DNA of 64,000 nucleotides, from the NCBI GenBank assembly GCA_015057325.1, contig SVEQ01000009.1, positions 52,096 through 116,095 of the forward strand, in the 5' to 3' direction. The position numbers were made by a program, and so were the translations under genes. This stretch comes from Lachnospiraceae bacterium (GTDB taxonomy: Bacteria > Bacillota > Clostridia > Lachnospirales > Lachnospiraceae). Shown one piece after another: positions 51,917 to 61,060 of the stretch. How positions within the stretch are numbered: the stretch's first letter is position 1; each line of letters opens with the position of its first letter. The notes below the pieces were generated by a model. The model did not search any database, was not told where the DNA came from, and saw only the letters and a program-made list of their open reading frames with translations.

Positions 51917-54320
51917 TTGTTTCCTCCTTTTTATCTATCTTCAATATATCAGAAGTTTTTTCTTTCAGTAGCATTGCCTTAGATTCAACAACACCAACTC
52001 TATCGAATAACATCTTATCAAGCTCATCAATTGTATTGTTAATGTATTTGAGACAAAGTGATAAACGCTTATTTTTCTGCTTATTCTCTTTTGCCTTTTC
52101 GTCTATTTCCTCAATTGCATCCTCAATTTGGCTTACACATTTTTCCAGCCCTGCAATCACACAGTTTAACATTTCAGGTTTATTATGTTTTTCAAGCACG
52201 ATCATCTTGCAAACAGTCAATAACTTACTGCATTCATTCAATGTATAATTTTCCGGCATCTGACTGATTACTGATACTAGTGATACGGAACCTGAGCCAG
52301 CCAAGCCCAGCAAAGCTCCACCACCGGTTAGAATGGCCGTTCCACCTGCCATACCCAAACCACCCGCAGCTAAAGAACCACCACCGATCGATGCAAGTGC
52401 ATAACTTGTAAGCGCAGCACCTGACAAATTGGCAACTGAATTACCTACTAGAACAACCGCTATTTCTGGTGCAAATGCTAAAGCAAATCCACCTGTCAAC
52501 GCAGTAGCAATTACTGTTGTAGTAACGGTCTTAGCAACCTTTTTTCCTGATTCCTTTATCTTTCCTTCGTAAGATTTATAATTCTTTATGATACCCTCAT
52601 AATCCTCTTTAGAAACAACACCTTGCTTATTCACAAAGATATCCATAATATATTTAGCTCTATATTTCAGCCCTTTAAATAACTCCTTATCGTTTTCATC
52701 CAAACTATAATATGGTTGAAACAATGAGATTTCTAAAGCAAGCAAGTACATCCATCCCAGACTATTTGTTTCTTCGTCAATCGTTTCAATAAGCTGATAT
52801 GCAGTTGATTCATCTAAATAGTATTCATCTGCAGAAGCATTGAAACTTTCTGCTGTTAACTTCTCCCATCGAGAAAGCCATTCATTTTTTAAGAAGCTTT
52901 CTTTTGCATCCTTCGTATTTTCAATATCATATTTAATAGATGCTTTTTTCAAAGAATTCAATACCTGATTCTGCTTGTTGGTCAGGCTTAAGAAATTGTC
53001 ACCATAAGAAAATTGGCTCTGTTTTAGTTGTTCTGCCTTTTTGACATAGTTTGTATAAGCATCTTTCAAATCTTCTGAAATATACTTTGCATCAGCAGCA
53101 CACGCAAAAGCAAATCTACCAATACCAACATAATTTACACGCAAGAAGAATTCTCCAATAGCAACTTCCTTGACTCCCTTAGAATCCACAACTGCTTTAA
53201 CTGCTGTTCCCGTAGCATTTACAACAACGAAAGTTCCACTTGCAACAGTAAGCATTCTTGTCAAAGCACGATTATTAAAAGGAATGCATTTACTCGGATC
53301 CAATTTGTCCAACTCAGTTATAGACTGAATTTCTTTTTCTTTTACCTCTTTTGCAAATCTTGTTAAAAAGAAGATTGACCTTACCAAACATTCATTAATT
53401 ACAACAGGCTTACTCTGATCTAAAATATAATGACCAATGCCCATTTCTGTCCTCAAATCAAACTTAATAGGTTCCCCATTTTCATTCTTAAATCTAGTTC
53501 CATTAAATAACTTTGAAACATACTCCGAAAACACCTTCGGTTTATTAATATTGTCCTCATTTACTTTTTTAAATATTGGAAGTGCTGACAATTCCTTCAA
53601 AAGAGATAACATCGGACCCGGAATACCCGTTCCTTTTCCGGTACCATTAAGAACACTTCCACTAGAACCATCCAAGTCACTTACTAAATGCAACACCCAA
53701 TTAAACACACCAAAAACAATTTTTTCAGGAAATGATTTACCAATAAAGCCATCTTTCGTAATTTTCACTTTAATAAAATTTCCTTGTGTATCCGTTCCAT
53801 AGCCTTCCTCTGTAAATTGCATTGCTATAGAACAAATCAACCCTAAAGGCGATGCATGATGCGAAAAATCTCTAAGATGATGTTGTTTTCCACCACCAAA
53901 ATCATTGGTTAGTACATCCCCTGCCATTGGGAATCTTTCTTCTAAATGTCGTATAGCTTTTTCAAGATCATCGCCCTCATATCCAAAGTGTTTGGCAACA
54001 TCTAATACAATTTCATCTGCTTTATCATTACCCCATTTATGTGCATTTTTTAAATCGAACTTCTTGCTCCAAAACACACTTAAGGCTCCTGAAACAAGTC
54101 CACATGACGCTGCAATCAAATAATCGTTTCGATCTGCTTTTGGAACGTTTTCATTAAATTCAATATCAACATAATCATCTTTCAAACCTATAATTGGCTC
54201 ATCAAGACATTCTATATTACTTGATGAAATATATTCGACCAAGCTCTTATCAGAAAAATAAACATTAAAACTCTCAAAATTCATCAACTGATTATCCGTA
54301 TAAATCTGTAACTCTTTCAT
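51906..54320 (-). CDS. Large protein with glycine-rich membrane-inserting segment, candidate effector
   Basis: 804 aa; AGGGGGAA precedes the ATG. The N-terminal part has a histidine cluster (GGGKQHHLRDFSHHASPLGL near residue 145) and a helical body. Residues about 595-680 are strongly hydrophobic and Gly/Ala-rich (TALTGGFALAFAPEIAVVLV, SIGGGSLAAGGLGMAGGTA), a pattern of glycine zippers that can insert in membranes. A charged coiled coil ends the protein. I do not recognise a named family. Its place beside HEPN, NERD and SIR2 genes suggests an abortive-infection pore-former, but this is inference. Confidence 0.7.
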   Translation of the reverse strand: MKELQIYTDNQLMNFESFNVYFSDKSLVEYISSSNIECLDEPIIGLKDDYVDIEFNENVPKADRNDYLIAASCGLVSGALSVFWSKKFDLKNAHKWGNDKADEIVLDVAKHFGYEGDDLEKAIRHLEERFPMAGDVLTNDFGGGKQHHLRDFSHHASPLGLICSIAMQFTEEGYGTDTQGNFIKVKITKDGFIGKSFPEKIVFGVFNWVLHLVSDLDGSSGSVLNGTGKGTGIPGPMLSLLKELSALPIFKKVNEDNINKPKVFSEYVSKLFNGTRFKNENGEPIKFDLRTEMGIGHYILDQSKPVVINECLVRSIFFLTRFAKEVKEKEIQSITELDKLDPSKCIPFNNRALTRMLTVASGTFVVVNATGTAVKAVVDSKGVKEVAIGEFFLRVNYVGIGRFAFACAADAKYISEDLKDAYTNYVKKAEQLKQSQFSYGDNFLSLTNKQNQVLNSLKKASIKYDIENTKDAKESFLKNEWLSRWEKLTAESFNASADEYYLDESTAYQLIETIDEETNSLGWMYLLALEISLFQPYYSLDENDKELFKGLKYRAKYIMDIFVNKQGVVSKEDYEGIIKNYKSYEGKIKESGKKVAKTVTTTVIATALTGGFALAFAPEIAVVLVGNSVANLSGAALTSYALASIGGGSLAAGGLGMAGGTAILTGGGALLGLAGSGSVSLVSVISQMPENYTLNECSKLLTVCKMIVLEKHNKPEMLNCVIAGLEKCVSQIEDAIEEIDEKAKENKQKNKRLSLCLKYINNTIDELDKMLFDRVGVVESKAMLLKEKTSDILKIDKKEETNEV

Positions 54321-54374
54321 TTTCCGTTCCCCCTAATATTATACACACATAGAATGAATGCTAATTCCTTAAGT

Positions 54375-54515
54375 CTATGCAATAAACAAAGAAAACCATG
54401 CTTGTCCCGAACCGAATATTGTAAGGTATTGTTCTATTTCATCATTATCGTCCGGTTTAGGTTCATAACAAAGATTATTAGATTTGATACGTATACTTTT
54501 TATCTCATCATACAT
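54375..54515 (-). CDS. Small protein of unknown function
   Basis: 46 aa from ATG 54513-54515 with GGGGAG nine bases upstream. It reads MYDEIKSIRIKSNNLCYEPK, then DDNDEIEQYLTIFGSG and an apolar end. No domain. It stands 54 bases before the 804-aa gene on the same strand and may be an immunity or regulatory peptide for it; this is speculative. Confidence 0.5.
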   Translation of the reverse strand: MYDEIKSIRIKSNNLCYEPKPDDNDEIEQYLTIFGSGQAWFSLFIA

Positions 54516-54542
54516 ACTTTATCTCCCCACTAGCATTACATG

Positions 54543-54592
54543 TAATTGTCAAATGATACCCCATTTTCTCTTGCATACTGCATAAGTGCATG
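54543..54592 (-). pseudogene. Fragment related to the 60-aa gene at 47.35 kb
   Basis: Encodes H-A-L-M-Q-Y-A-R-E-N-G-V-S-F-D, matching the middle of the 47347-47529 protein (RALMQYARENGCSYD). No start or stop of its own. Confidence 0.75.
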
Positions 54593-54607
54593 TGTACTAA
54601 TGTATTA

Positions 54608-55522
54608 TTATAACCACTCTTTCGGAACATTTAACTTTTTTCCTTCAGATTGTAACACCTCACTAACATCTGACTCCATTTTCTTTAAGGCGTGGGACTT
54701 ATCTATATAGCCAATAGGAGAGTTTTTATAGAATTCTGCAATGGCATTTACTAGTTCATACAGTTCGGCAGTCGTTAAAAGCAAAGCGAATTTTTGTCCT
54801 TCATGTGTATCATAAAATAACACTTGCTTTATTACTACGCCATTATCTAATGGTAAAATGTTAATCGCCCCATCTCCAGAATGACATACCGCATTTCGCA
54901 TATGCTTTAAAAAGCCAAAAACAATATTTTCTCTTAAGTATCCATCTTTGACATCTGACTTATATGTTGTCACCCACTTACCTTCTTGATATAACTTACA
55001 AATATATCTTCTTAATTCAAATGTCTCTTCCCATGATTGTGCTTCCTGCTGCAACTCATGTTTGGACAAGTTTCTATTTATATCAGATTTTTTTTCTTCG
55101 CTTACATCGTTGAAATATTCTTTATGCATTTCATACGGCAGAGTAACTATGCCCATCATAGAATTCAGAAGTTGTGTTATCTCATATAGTTCGTCTTTAT
55201 TTGGTTTTATCGACTCTATTTCCTCAAGATCTTGCTCTAGTTTCTTTTTGCAATTATCGATTTTCGTAGCTGTACTAAAAAGTTTTCTTTTTATTTCGCC
55301 TAATTGACTATTTCTCCCTATCGATATTGAATTTGCTTCGCCACGTATCTGATCAATTAATGTACTAATAGTCGAAAGCGTATTATTATATTCTTCCATA
55401 AGTGTACTTTTGAAATTTCTGGCATCTTCTTTTCTTTTTTCTGTTTCTGTAATATAAACCAAATTTCTTTCAGTTCTTTCAGAATATTGTTTCGAAAACT
55501 GAGCTGCATTATATGCCCCCAT
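54608..55522 (-). CDS. Coiled-coil protein with HEPN-type RNase motif
   Basis: 304 aa; AAAGGAGG precedes the ATG. Residues 1-125 are coiled coil. The second half is helical and contains FGFLKHMRNAVCHSGDGAIN near residue 215, with R-N-A-V-C-H fitting the R-x4-6-H catalytic motif of HEPN ribonucleases and the surrounding helix pattern. HEPN proteins cleave RNA as toxins or defence effectors. No MNT antitoxin is adjacent; the upstream partner is a Cys-rich unknown. Likely cytoplasmic. Confidence 0.7.
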   Translation of the reverse strand: MGAYNAAQFSKQYSERTERNLVYITETEKRKEDARNFKSTLMEEYNNTLSTISTLIDQIRGEANSISIGRNSQLGEIKRKLFSTATKIDNCKKKLEQDLEEIESIKPNKDELYEITQLLNSMMGIVTLPYEMHKEYFNDVSEEKKSDINRNLSKHELQQEAQSWEETFELRRYICKLYQEGKWVTTYKSDVKDGYLRENIVFGFLKHMRNAVCHSGDGAINILPLDNGVVIKQVLFYDTHEGQKFALLLTTAELYELVNAIAEFYKNSPIGYIDKSHALKKMESDVSEVLQSEGKKLNVPKEWL

Positions 55523-55564
55523 TTGTTACCTCCTTTTTTCAAAACCATTAAATATGTATTTTTT

Positions 55565-56398
55565 CTAATTAACCAACCCAATCTCTTTACAGAACCAATT
55601 CTCATATTGTTCTTTTGTTGGTTTTTTCTTTTCTTTTTTCATCTGCCTTTTATATTTTCTCAAATTTAGAATAGCTTCATATTTCATCTCTCTATAACAT
55701 ACTCTATGCTCATATAGATATTGTGCCGCTTGATATATTTTATAATATAAATCATATTGACTATTCTCATCAAATAATATCCCCTTTTCTATATCACCTT
55801 CAATATTATATTCCACACATACATCATTCCAAATACGTTTATGGAAAATATTAAATGGATAGTAACTTTTACATATAACCTTTCCACCGTTTTGGTGATT
55901 TCCATCACAGGAATAACAAGTATCTACACCACATGCTGATACAGCTTTTACGTAATATGCTATAAAAGGTTCCAAACAAGCCACATAAACCGGTTTTGGC
56001 ATTTTCCCATCCAAGAACATTGGCCATTCCACTTCATATGAGCTAGCTTCCACGCCAATCTGATCTGTTCTAAAACACTCTTTAATTATAGAACATATGC
56101 TATCCTCCGACACATAAAACAACAAATCTAAAATACTCTTATCATGATTACAATAATTCTTCTGATTATCATGAGATACCACTCTTGGCGGTTTACGGCG
56201 TTTGGTTTTTCCTAACGAATATTTATTAAACATTTTTTCTAATTCAACAGCATCTTCAGAAAATGCATTATCACTTAAATAGTATTTACCATCCCTGCTA
56301 TGAATAAAAAATCCCAACATCTGAAGTAACCTCACAGCCTTCTCCTCATTAGACATACAATCAGAAAGTGCCATTTCAAAGAAATCATCCTTATTCAT
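55565..56398 (-). CDS. Cys-rich protein of unknown function
   Basis: 277 aa. GGAGGAGG precedes the ATG. The centre has CGVDTCYSCDGNHQNGGKV (near residue 160), a possible metal or nucleotide site, and an aromatic WNDVCVEYNIEG block. The C-terminus is basic. No family recognised. It lies between the NERD and HEPN genes with gaps of 42-53 bases, so the three are probably one operon. Confidence 0.6.
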   Translation of the reverse strand: MNKDDFFEMALSDCMSNEEKAVRLLQMLGFFIHSRDGKYYLSDNAFSEDAVELEKMFNKYSLGKTKRRKPPRVVSHDNQKNYCNHDKSILDLLFYVSEDSICSIIKECFRTDQIGVEASSYEVEWPMFLDGKMPKPVYVACLEPFIAYYVKAVSACGVDTCYSCDGNHQNGGKVICKSYYPFNIFHKRIWNDVCVEYNIEGDIEKGILFDENSQYDLYYKIYQAAQYLYEHRVCYREMKYEAILNLRKYKRQMKKEKKKPTKEQYENWFCKEIGLVN

Positions 56399-56451
56399 AA
56401 AGCCTCCTCCATATCACGCATTAACCAACAATCCAAAATATCTCACTTCCC

Positions 56452-57375
56452 TTAAATATTCTCAATATATCTACAATTAGGAAATGATGAGCACCCCCAG
56501 AACTGTCCTCCTACATTAACCCCTTTTTTTGCTGTACGAATAACCAACTCTGCACCGCATCTTGGACACATCTTCTTTTGAGGTGTTGTATGCTCGTCAG
56601 TTGTAGCCTTTTCTTTTTTGCATTTATCAAGCATTTCTTCATACTTTTTAGAATAATCAGATTTGTTAGGCATACTTGCGTTTAAAAAGAATTCTGCATG
56701 TTCTCGAATATCCTTTTCCGAATATAAATTGCTCTTTTCTTCACTTTCTAATTCCTTTATAACACGCACCAACTGATCAGCCCTATATATTTTTCTCTTT
56801 ACCTCTTTCTTTGCATAACGATCATTTAGTACCGTTTTAGGATTAGCTAATACAACAATAGGTATGTAAATATGTTCAAAATTGGACTCGAACATCGCTC
56901 TTGAAACTGGATTACTCTTTGTAGCTGCTCTTAACTGCTTGATCACTTCCATATGTCTTTCGTTCTGCGTAATTGGAGAGTATATTCCTTCTTTTACCTG
57001 CTTACCAAACAGTTCATATTTCCTTATAAAATTACCATCGCTATCAACAGTAATATCTCCAATCAAGTTCTTGCACTCAATTATATACACACGTCTTCTG
57101 GTAAAAAGCATGTAATCTATCTGTGCAGACATTTCGCCAACCTCAAGATAAATATCATGTAAAATAAACATATCAATGCCACTATTTTTCAATTCGAAAG
57201 CAATGGTATTTTCTCCAATTTCACCATAAGAAGCCAGTTTTATGTTCTTCTCTATTTCTCTTTTCAATTCACCTGTTGCCTTATCCAATAATACATTCAT
57301 TCTTTCAATAAAAAATGTTGACTCGCTATCTTCTTTCAAAAAAACAGGCCCAAATTTCTTCTTAAATAATTCCAT
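56452..57375 (-). CDS. NERD nuclease with topoisomerase-type zinc ribbon
   Basis: 307 aa. The NERD domain (about 45-170) has GEIGENTIAFEL, then AQIDYMLFTRRRVYIIECKN, which supplies the Asp and Glu-x-Lys of a PD-(D/E)XK nuclease. A linker leads to a C-terminal zinc ribbon CPRCGAEL...GCSSFPNCRYIENI of topoisomerase type, which binds single-stranded DNA. Together this is a DNA-targeting nuclease, in line with a defence role. It is followed by the Cys-rich and HEPN genes. Confidence 0.9.
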   Translation of the reverse strand: MELFKKKFGPVFLKEDSESTFFIERMNVLLDKATGELKREIEKNIKLASYGEIGENTIAFELKNSGIDMFILHDIYLEVGEMSAQIDYMLFTRRRVYIIECKNLIGDITVDSDGNFIRKYELFGKQVKEGIYSPITQNERHMEVIKQLRAATKSNPVSRAMFESNFEHIYIPIVVLANPKTVLNDRYAKKEVKRKIYRADQLVRVIKELESEEKSNLYSEKDIREHAEFFLNASMPNKSDYSKKYEEMLDKCKKEKATTDEHTTPQKKMCPRCGAELVIRTAKKGVNVGGQFWGCSSFPNCRYIENI

Positions 57376-57393
57376 GTCAAAACCTTTCTTACG

Positions 57394-57447
57394 CTAAATG
57401 ATTCCGCTCAACGGAACAAATCCCATTCCAAACTCTATCGATACCAT
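57394..57447 (-). pseudogene. Short fragment ending in the recurrent motif
   Basis: 17 codons, MVSIEFGMGFVPLSGII and stop, with GGGGGGAT upstream. GMGFV matches ESGMGFVEP of the 60-aa protein at 47.35 kb, and the last codons are the recurrent GGAATCATTTAGCGTA. It is a remnant or microgene between the SIR2 and NERD units. Confidence 0.5.
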
Positions 57448-57516
57448 ATATTCATCCCCCCTTGTATTTCTTTTGTTTAACCACCCATTGTATTAATTAC
57501 AAACACTAACCATGCC

Positions 57517-60500
57517 CTAATTCACTGCCACTCTATCAATTGTCTCGTTGAATTCATCTAGCAACTTTTGTGGTACTTTTCGTTTCAATATCTTTTGTCT
57601 AAATTCTTTGACTTCTTCCTTTTTTATCCATACATTTTCCATCCGCAGTAAAATATAAATCAATAATTTTGTTATTTCCTCAGGATACAATTCTACAAAC
57701 TTACAGTTAAAAAAATCATCTAGAAAAACACTTGTGAGCTTTTCTATAGGTGATTTACAAGCTAGTTCAGCAGCTTCATCAAATTCATTTTCTAGTAAAA
57801 GCACCCAATCCAACATCTGAGAAAACTCACTCGCACACAATTTCTCCGGGACATTATCAATTCTCAATTCCCAGTATTCTTTTATCCATCTATTCCATAA
57901 TTCTGATCGTTGTTCAATCTGCATATTCTCTAATATTTGTTTAATATAAAAAGCAAACCGTTCCCGTTCACCCTCAGAACTGCCATTTAACATTTTTCCA
58001 ACATGCGCAACAATATTATCATCTATGTATACAAGCATTATAGTATAGTCATGAATAAACTTGTACTTCTGTTCTTTTTCCAGCCATTGCATCACCTGAA
58101 TATTCTCGTGAAAAATAGGTAGGATGCGAGATGCGAATGGTATATTAAAGTCACTTAACCCATAAAGGAATCCTTCCCATGACGCATGAACAAAATTATC
58201 ATTTTCACACTGCAAATAGTATAATACGTTATCCTCTGTCCATTTATTATCCCTGCTGAACAGTTCTGAAGCATGTGCACATAAAACAAATATAACTTCA
58301 TCAACATTAGTAGAATTTAACGCCACGTCTTGAATAAATTTTCTATATTTTTTTGGTATCCCTTCCTCGTATGGTATCAGGCTCAGCAATTTCACAAGTA
58401 CTCTGCAAGCCACACCAGTCGAATCATTATAGACTCTAATTAACATGTCTTCTTTGGCAAGCTCTGGTCTTACAGTACAATAATCCCAGATATGAGTAAC
58501 AATCTTAAATAATCGTTCTCTTAATGTTTTAGAAATTTTATTATATACAATATCTTTTTCTAGGATATCAGATATAAATTGAATTACATAATACGTTTCA
58601 TTTTGAATAACATCCTCATTTATATGATTAAGAACATTTATAAAGTCACTCTTTTTATTAATTCCTCTTCGCAATCCGTTAAATATGTAGCTCCAAAATA
58701 TATTGGTCCAACATTTATTATTAACAAATTCATCGACAACCCCAATTGTCCATTTGATATCCTCACAAGAAAGTTCCACGAACATTTGCAACAATCCATA
58801 TAAATCAGATTCACCAGCAATTTCTTCCTGTTTAAACTCTGTTAAGTAATTATATACATCGCCATAGCTCATTTCTTTTAAATCACTTTTACTAATAGGG
58901 CTTATGCTTCCATGTATAATCTCAGTCGGACTTATAATCAACTCCGGATGTTTTCTAGGCTTAAAATCAGGAAAGTTTCTGTTAATAATTTTTATTTGTT
59001 TTTCTATTTCATCAACGTCCTGACATTGTGATTGAATCCATACAAACCAATTATACTTTATGTATGCAATCATTCGTTCTTCATCTTTTTCGTCTTCAAA
59101 TTGCATACCCGAAACATCCACATCTAAGATTTTATTTATAATTATATTTTTCATCTCATCGCTCAATTCATCATACGAAAAGGCAACCAATTTAAAGATT
59201 TGCTCTCTTAGTAAGGTATCATGAATCTCATAATTAGCGAACAGTAACTCAATTTTTTCTTGTGAAGGAATGAATTTATTCTCTCTTACAGAATACAAGA
59301 CCAATCTCGATAAAAGCGGAATATCATACTTCATTATTTTGTTAATCCATAACATATACCCGTTTTTATCGCTTTCAGATAAAAGATACAAAGACTTCTT
59401 CACAATATCACATATTGTGTATAACTCCAAATAGCGATAATGAGTTTTTTCATTATTCTCTATATCTATTATGTTGAAAGAAAAGATATCTGTACCAACT
59501 TCTTTTTTATCTAATTCGAAATACAATCGCATTATTGTGTTTGCACACAAATCCAGTGCATCCATCTTATATCCCTGCAAATGTCCACAAACTGTCTTGA
59601 TCCACAATTCTTTAAATTGATAATGTTCAAGCTTCCATTTATATGTTATTTTATTTTGCAATTTATTATCTACAAATGAATAACTATCTTTAATAACAAT
59701 CTCATAACTAAATGTGTCCTTAAAAGCACGCCACATACAATCATACATGCCACGTTTTTCTGTAGCTTTAATCATTTCACAAATGATATGAGAGTTTTTC
59801 AACTTTCTTCCATACAACGATATATACACTTCAAATAGTTCATCATCCCCTTGCTCATGAATGATAAAATGTTTTATTATTTCCTCACAAAACAAATAAT
59901 TAGTTTTATTATCATGTTTTTTTATTATTGATAATAGTTCATTGTCAACAAAATTAACAATGAGCCAATTTGCCCAAATATAATCATTTGTATCAAGACA
60001 CTTTGTTTCATCAAACAAGGACAAAAACAAACCATTATTATCCAACCAATACAGCCATTCTTTTCCATTAATTCTCTGGCATAAATACTCTTGTACTTTA
60101 ATATCTTTTAAACCTTCTAATATTTCGTCTTTGGAAGCATCATCTGCTGGTGGTAAATCCTTATTTAAACCTGTTATTCTTTTTTTCCAATCCAACAATC
60201 CACGTTTTGTGTACTCTCCTATTATCCTTATAGCCTCACATTCAGCATCATAATCTTTCTCAGGAAATCTGATAATTTTCAAACCGGTACGATTTAATGC
60301 TTTAGTATTATCATCAGAAGATAGAATATATGCACCAGAAAATGATTCAGAAGGAATTGAAGACGTTAAATATCTTACAATTAAATCATCATAACTGTAT
60401 CCAATAAACAATACCGTATATTTTTTTAACATATCAACTACAAATCTTGTAGCGTATCCGTTTAACATATACGCTTTTCCGAAATCTTCATCGGTAATGA

Positions 60501-60981
60501 TAATATTTTCAACATCTTTTACATTGCCATGAAGATGTACTACTCCATTAAAACTATCTCCATACGGAACTGCTGGCGAGTTATATACAGGTATTTTCCA
60601 GTCACGCTCTTTTGCTGCATTCTCGAACATTTCATCTTGATTTGTTGTAACAATACGAATAGCAGAAGCACTTTTAAACAAGTCTAGAATATTATAATGA
60701 AAATGATTGGGCAATGGATTATTTGCTGTCAACTGACGAGAAACAATGTTTTTTACTCTCTTACCTCTTCTATGCAAATCCCCCAAAAATTCATCTATTC
60801 TATCATTATCTTCATCATATATTTCGCCACATTGTTGCGCTATCATCTGCGTCAGACCTTTAAAATTTGGCAGCGAAGTTGGCGCATCCACTGATACTCC
60901 AGCCCCAGCAAAAATAACAAGTTCATTATTATTGACCGCATCTAAAATTTCTCTTGGAAAATCAACACCGTTTATAACCAT
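57517..60981 (-). CDS. SIR2-domain defence protein (DUF4020-like architecture)
   Basis: 1154 aa. Residues about 10-260 form a SIR2-like NAD-binding domain: LVIFAGAGVSVDAPTSLPNF, TTNQDEMFENAA (catalytic-pocket Asn), VVHLHGNVKD (His) and LFIGYSYDDLIVRYL. The remaining 900 residues are helical with no repeats obvious by eye. SIR2-plus-large-C-terminus proteins (for example the SIR2-DUF4020 and DSR families) are antiphage NADases. Start ATG with GAGGATGG upstream. It follows the SEC-C gene after 79 bases on the same strand. Confidence 0.88.
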   Translation of the reverse strand: MVINGVDFPREILDAVNNNELVIFAGAGVSVDAPTSLPNFKGLTQMIAQQCGEIYDEDNDRIDEFLGDLHRRGKRVKNIVSRQLTANNPLPNHFHYNILDLFKSASAIRIVTTNQDEMFENAAKERDWKIPVYNSPAVPYGDSFNGVVHLHGNVKDVENIIITDEDFGKAYMLNGYATRFVVDMLKKYTVLFIGYSYDDLIVRYLTSSIPSESFSGAYILSSDDNTKALNRTGLKIIRFPEKDYDAECEAIRIIGEYTKRGLLDWKKRITGLNKDLPPADDASKDEILEGLKDIKVQEYLCQRINGKEWLYWLDNNGLFLSLFDETKCLDTNDYIWANWLIVNFVDNELLSIIKKHDNKTNYLFCEEIIKHFIIHEQGDDELFEVYISLYGRKLKNSHIICEMIKATEKRGMYDCMWRAFKDTFSYEIVIKDSYSFVDNKLQNKITYKWKLEHYQFKELWIKTVCGHLQGYKMDALDLCANTIMRLYFELDKKEVGTDIFSFNIIDIENNEKTHYRYLELYTICDIVKKSLYLLSESDKNGYMLWINKIMKYDIPLLSRLVLYSVRENKFIPSQEKIELLFANYEIHDTLLREQIFKLVAFSYDELSDEMKNIIINKILDVDVSGMQFEDEKDEERMIAYIKYNWFVWIQSQCQDVDEIEKQIKIINRNFPDFKPRKHPELIISPTEIIHGSISPISKSDLKEMSYGDVYNYLTEFKQEEIAGESDLYGLLQMFVELSCEDIKWTIGVVDEFVNNKCWTNIFWSYIFNGLRRGINKKSDFINVLNHINEDVIQNETYYVIQFISDILEKDIVYNKISKTLRERLFKIVTHIWDYCTVRPELAKEDMLIRVYNDSTGVACRVLVKLLSLIPYEEGIPKKYRKFIQDVALNSTNVDEVIFVLCAHASELFSRDNKWTEDNVLYYLQCENDNFVHASWEGFLYGLSDFNIPFASRILPIFHENIQVMQWLEKEQKYKFIHDYTIMLVYIDDNIVAHVGKMLNGSSEGERERFAFYIKQILENMQIEQRSELWNRWIKEYWELRIDNVPEKLCASEFSQMLDWVLLLENEFDEAAELACKSPIEKLTSVFLDDFFNCKFVELYPEEITKLLIYILLRMENVWIKKEEVKEFRQKILKRKVPQKLLDEFNETIDRVAVN

Positions 60982-61060
60982 ATTTTATCCATCCTCTACA
61001 TTGTACAAAATAACAATGTCACCTTCATCGTTTAATAGGCAATATACTGCGCAACTTATG

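Noticed and set aside
51906..54320. Known phage tail-tape or bacteriocin gene
   Set aside because: The glycine-rich stretch is superficially similar, but there are no phage genes nearby, no signal or leader peptide, and no repeats.
34322..57405. Integron-type cassette array
   Set aside because: The 15-bp motif recurs in one orientation near gene ends, but I see no integron integrase, no attC-like folded sites and no consistent cassette lengths.
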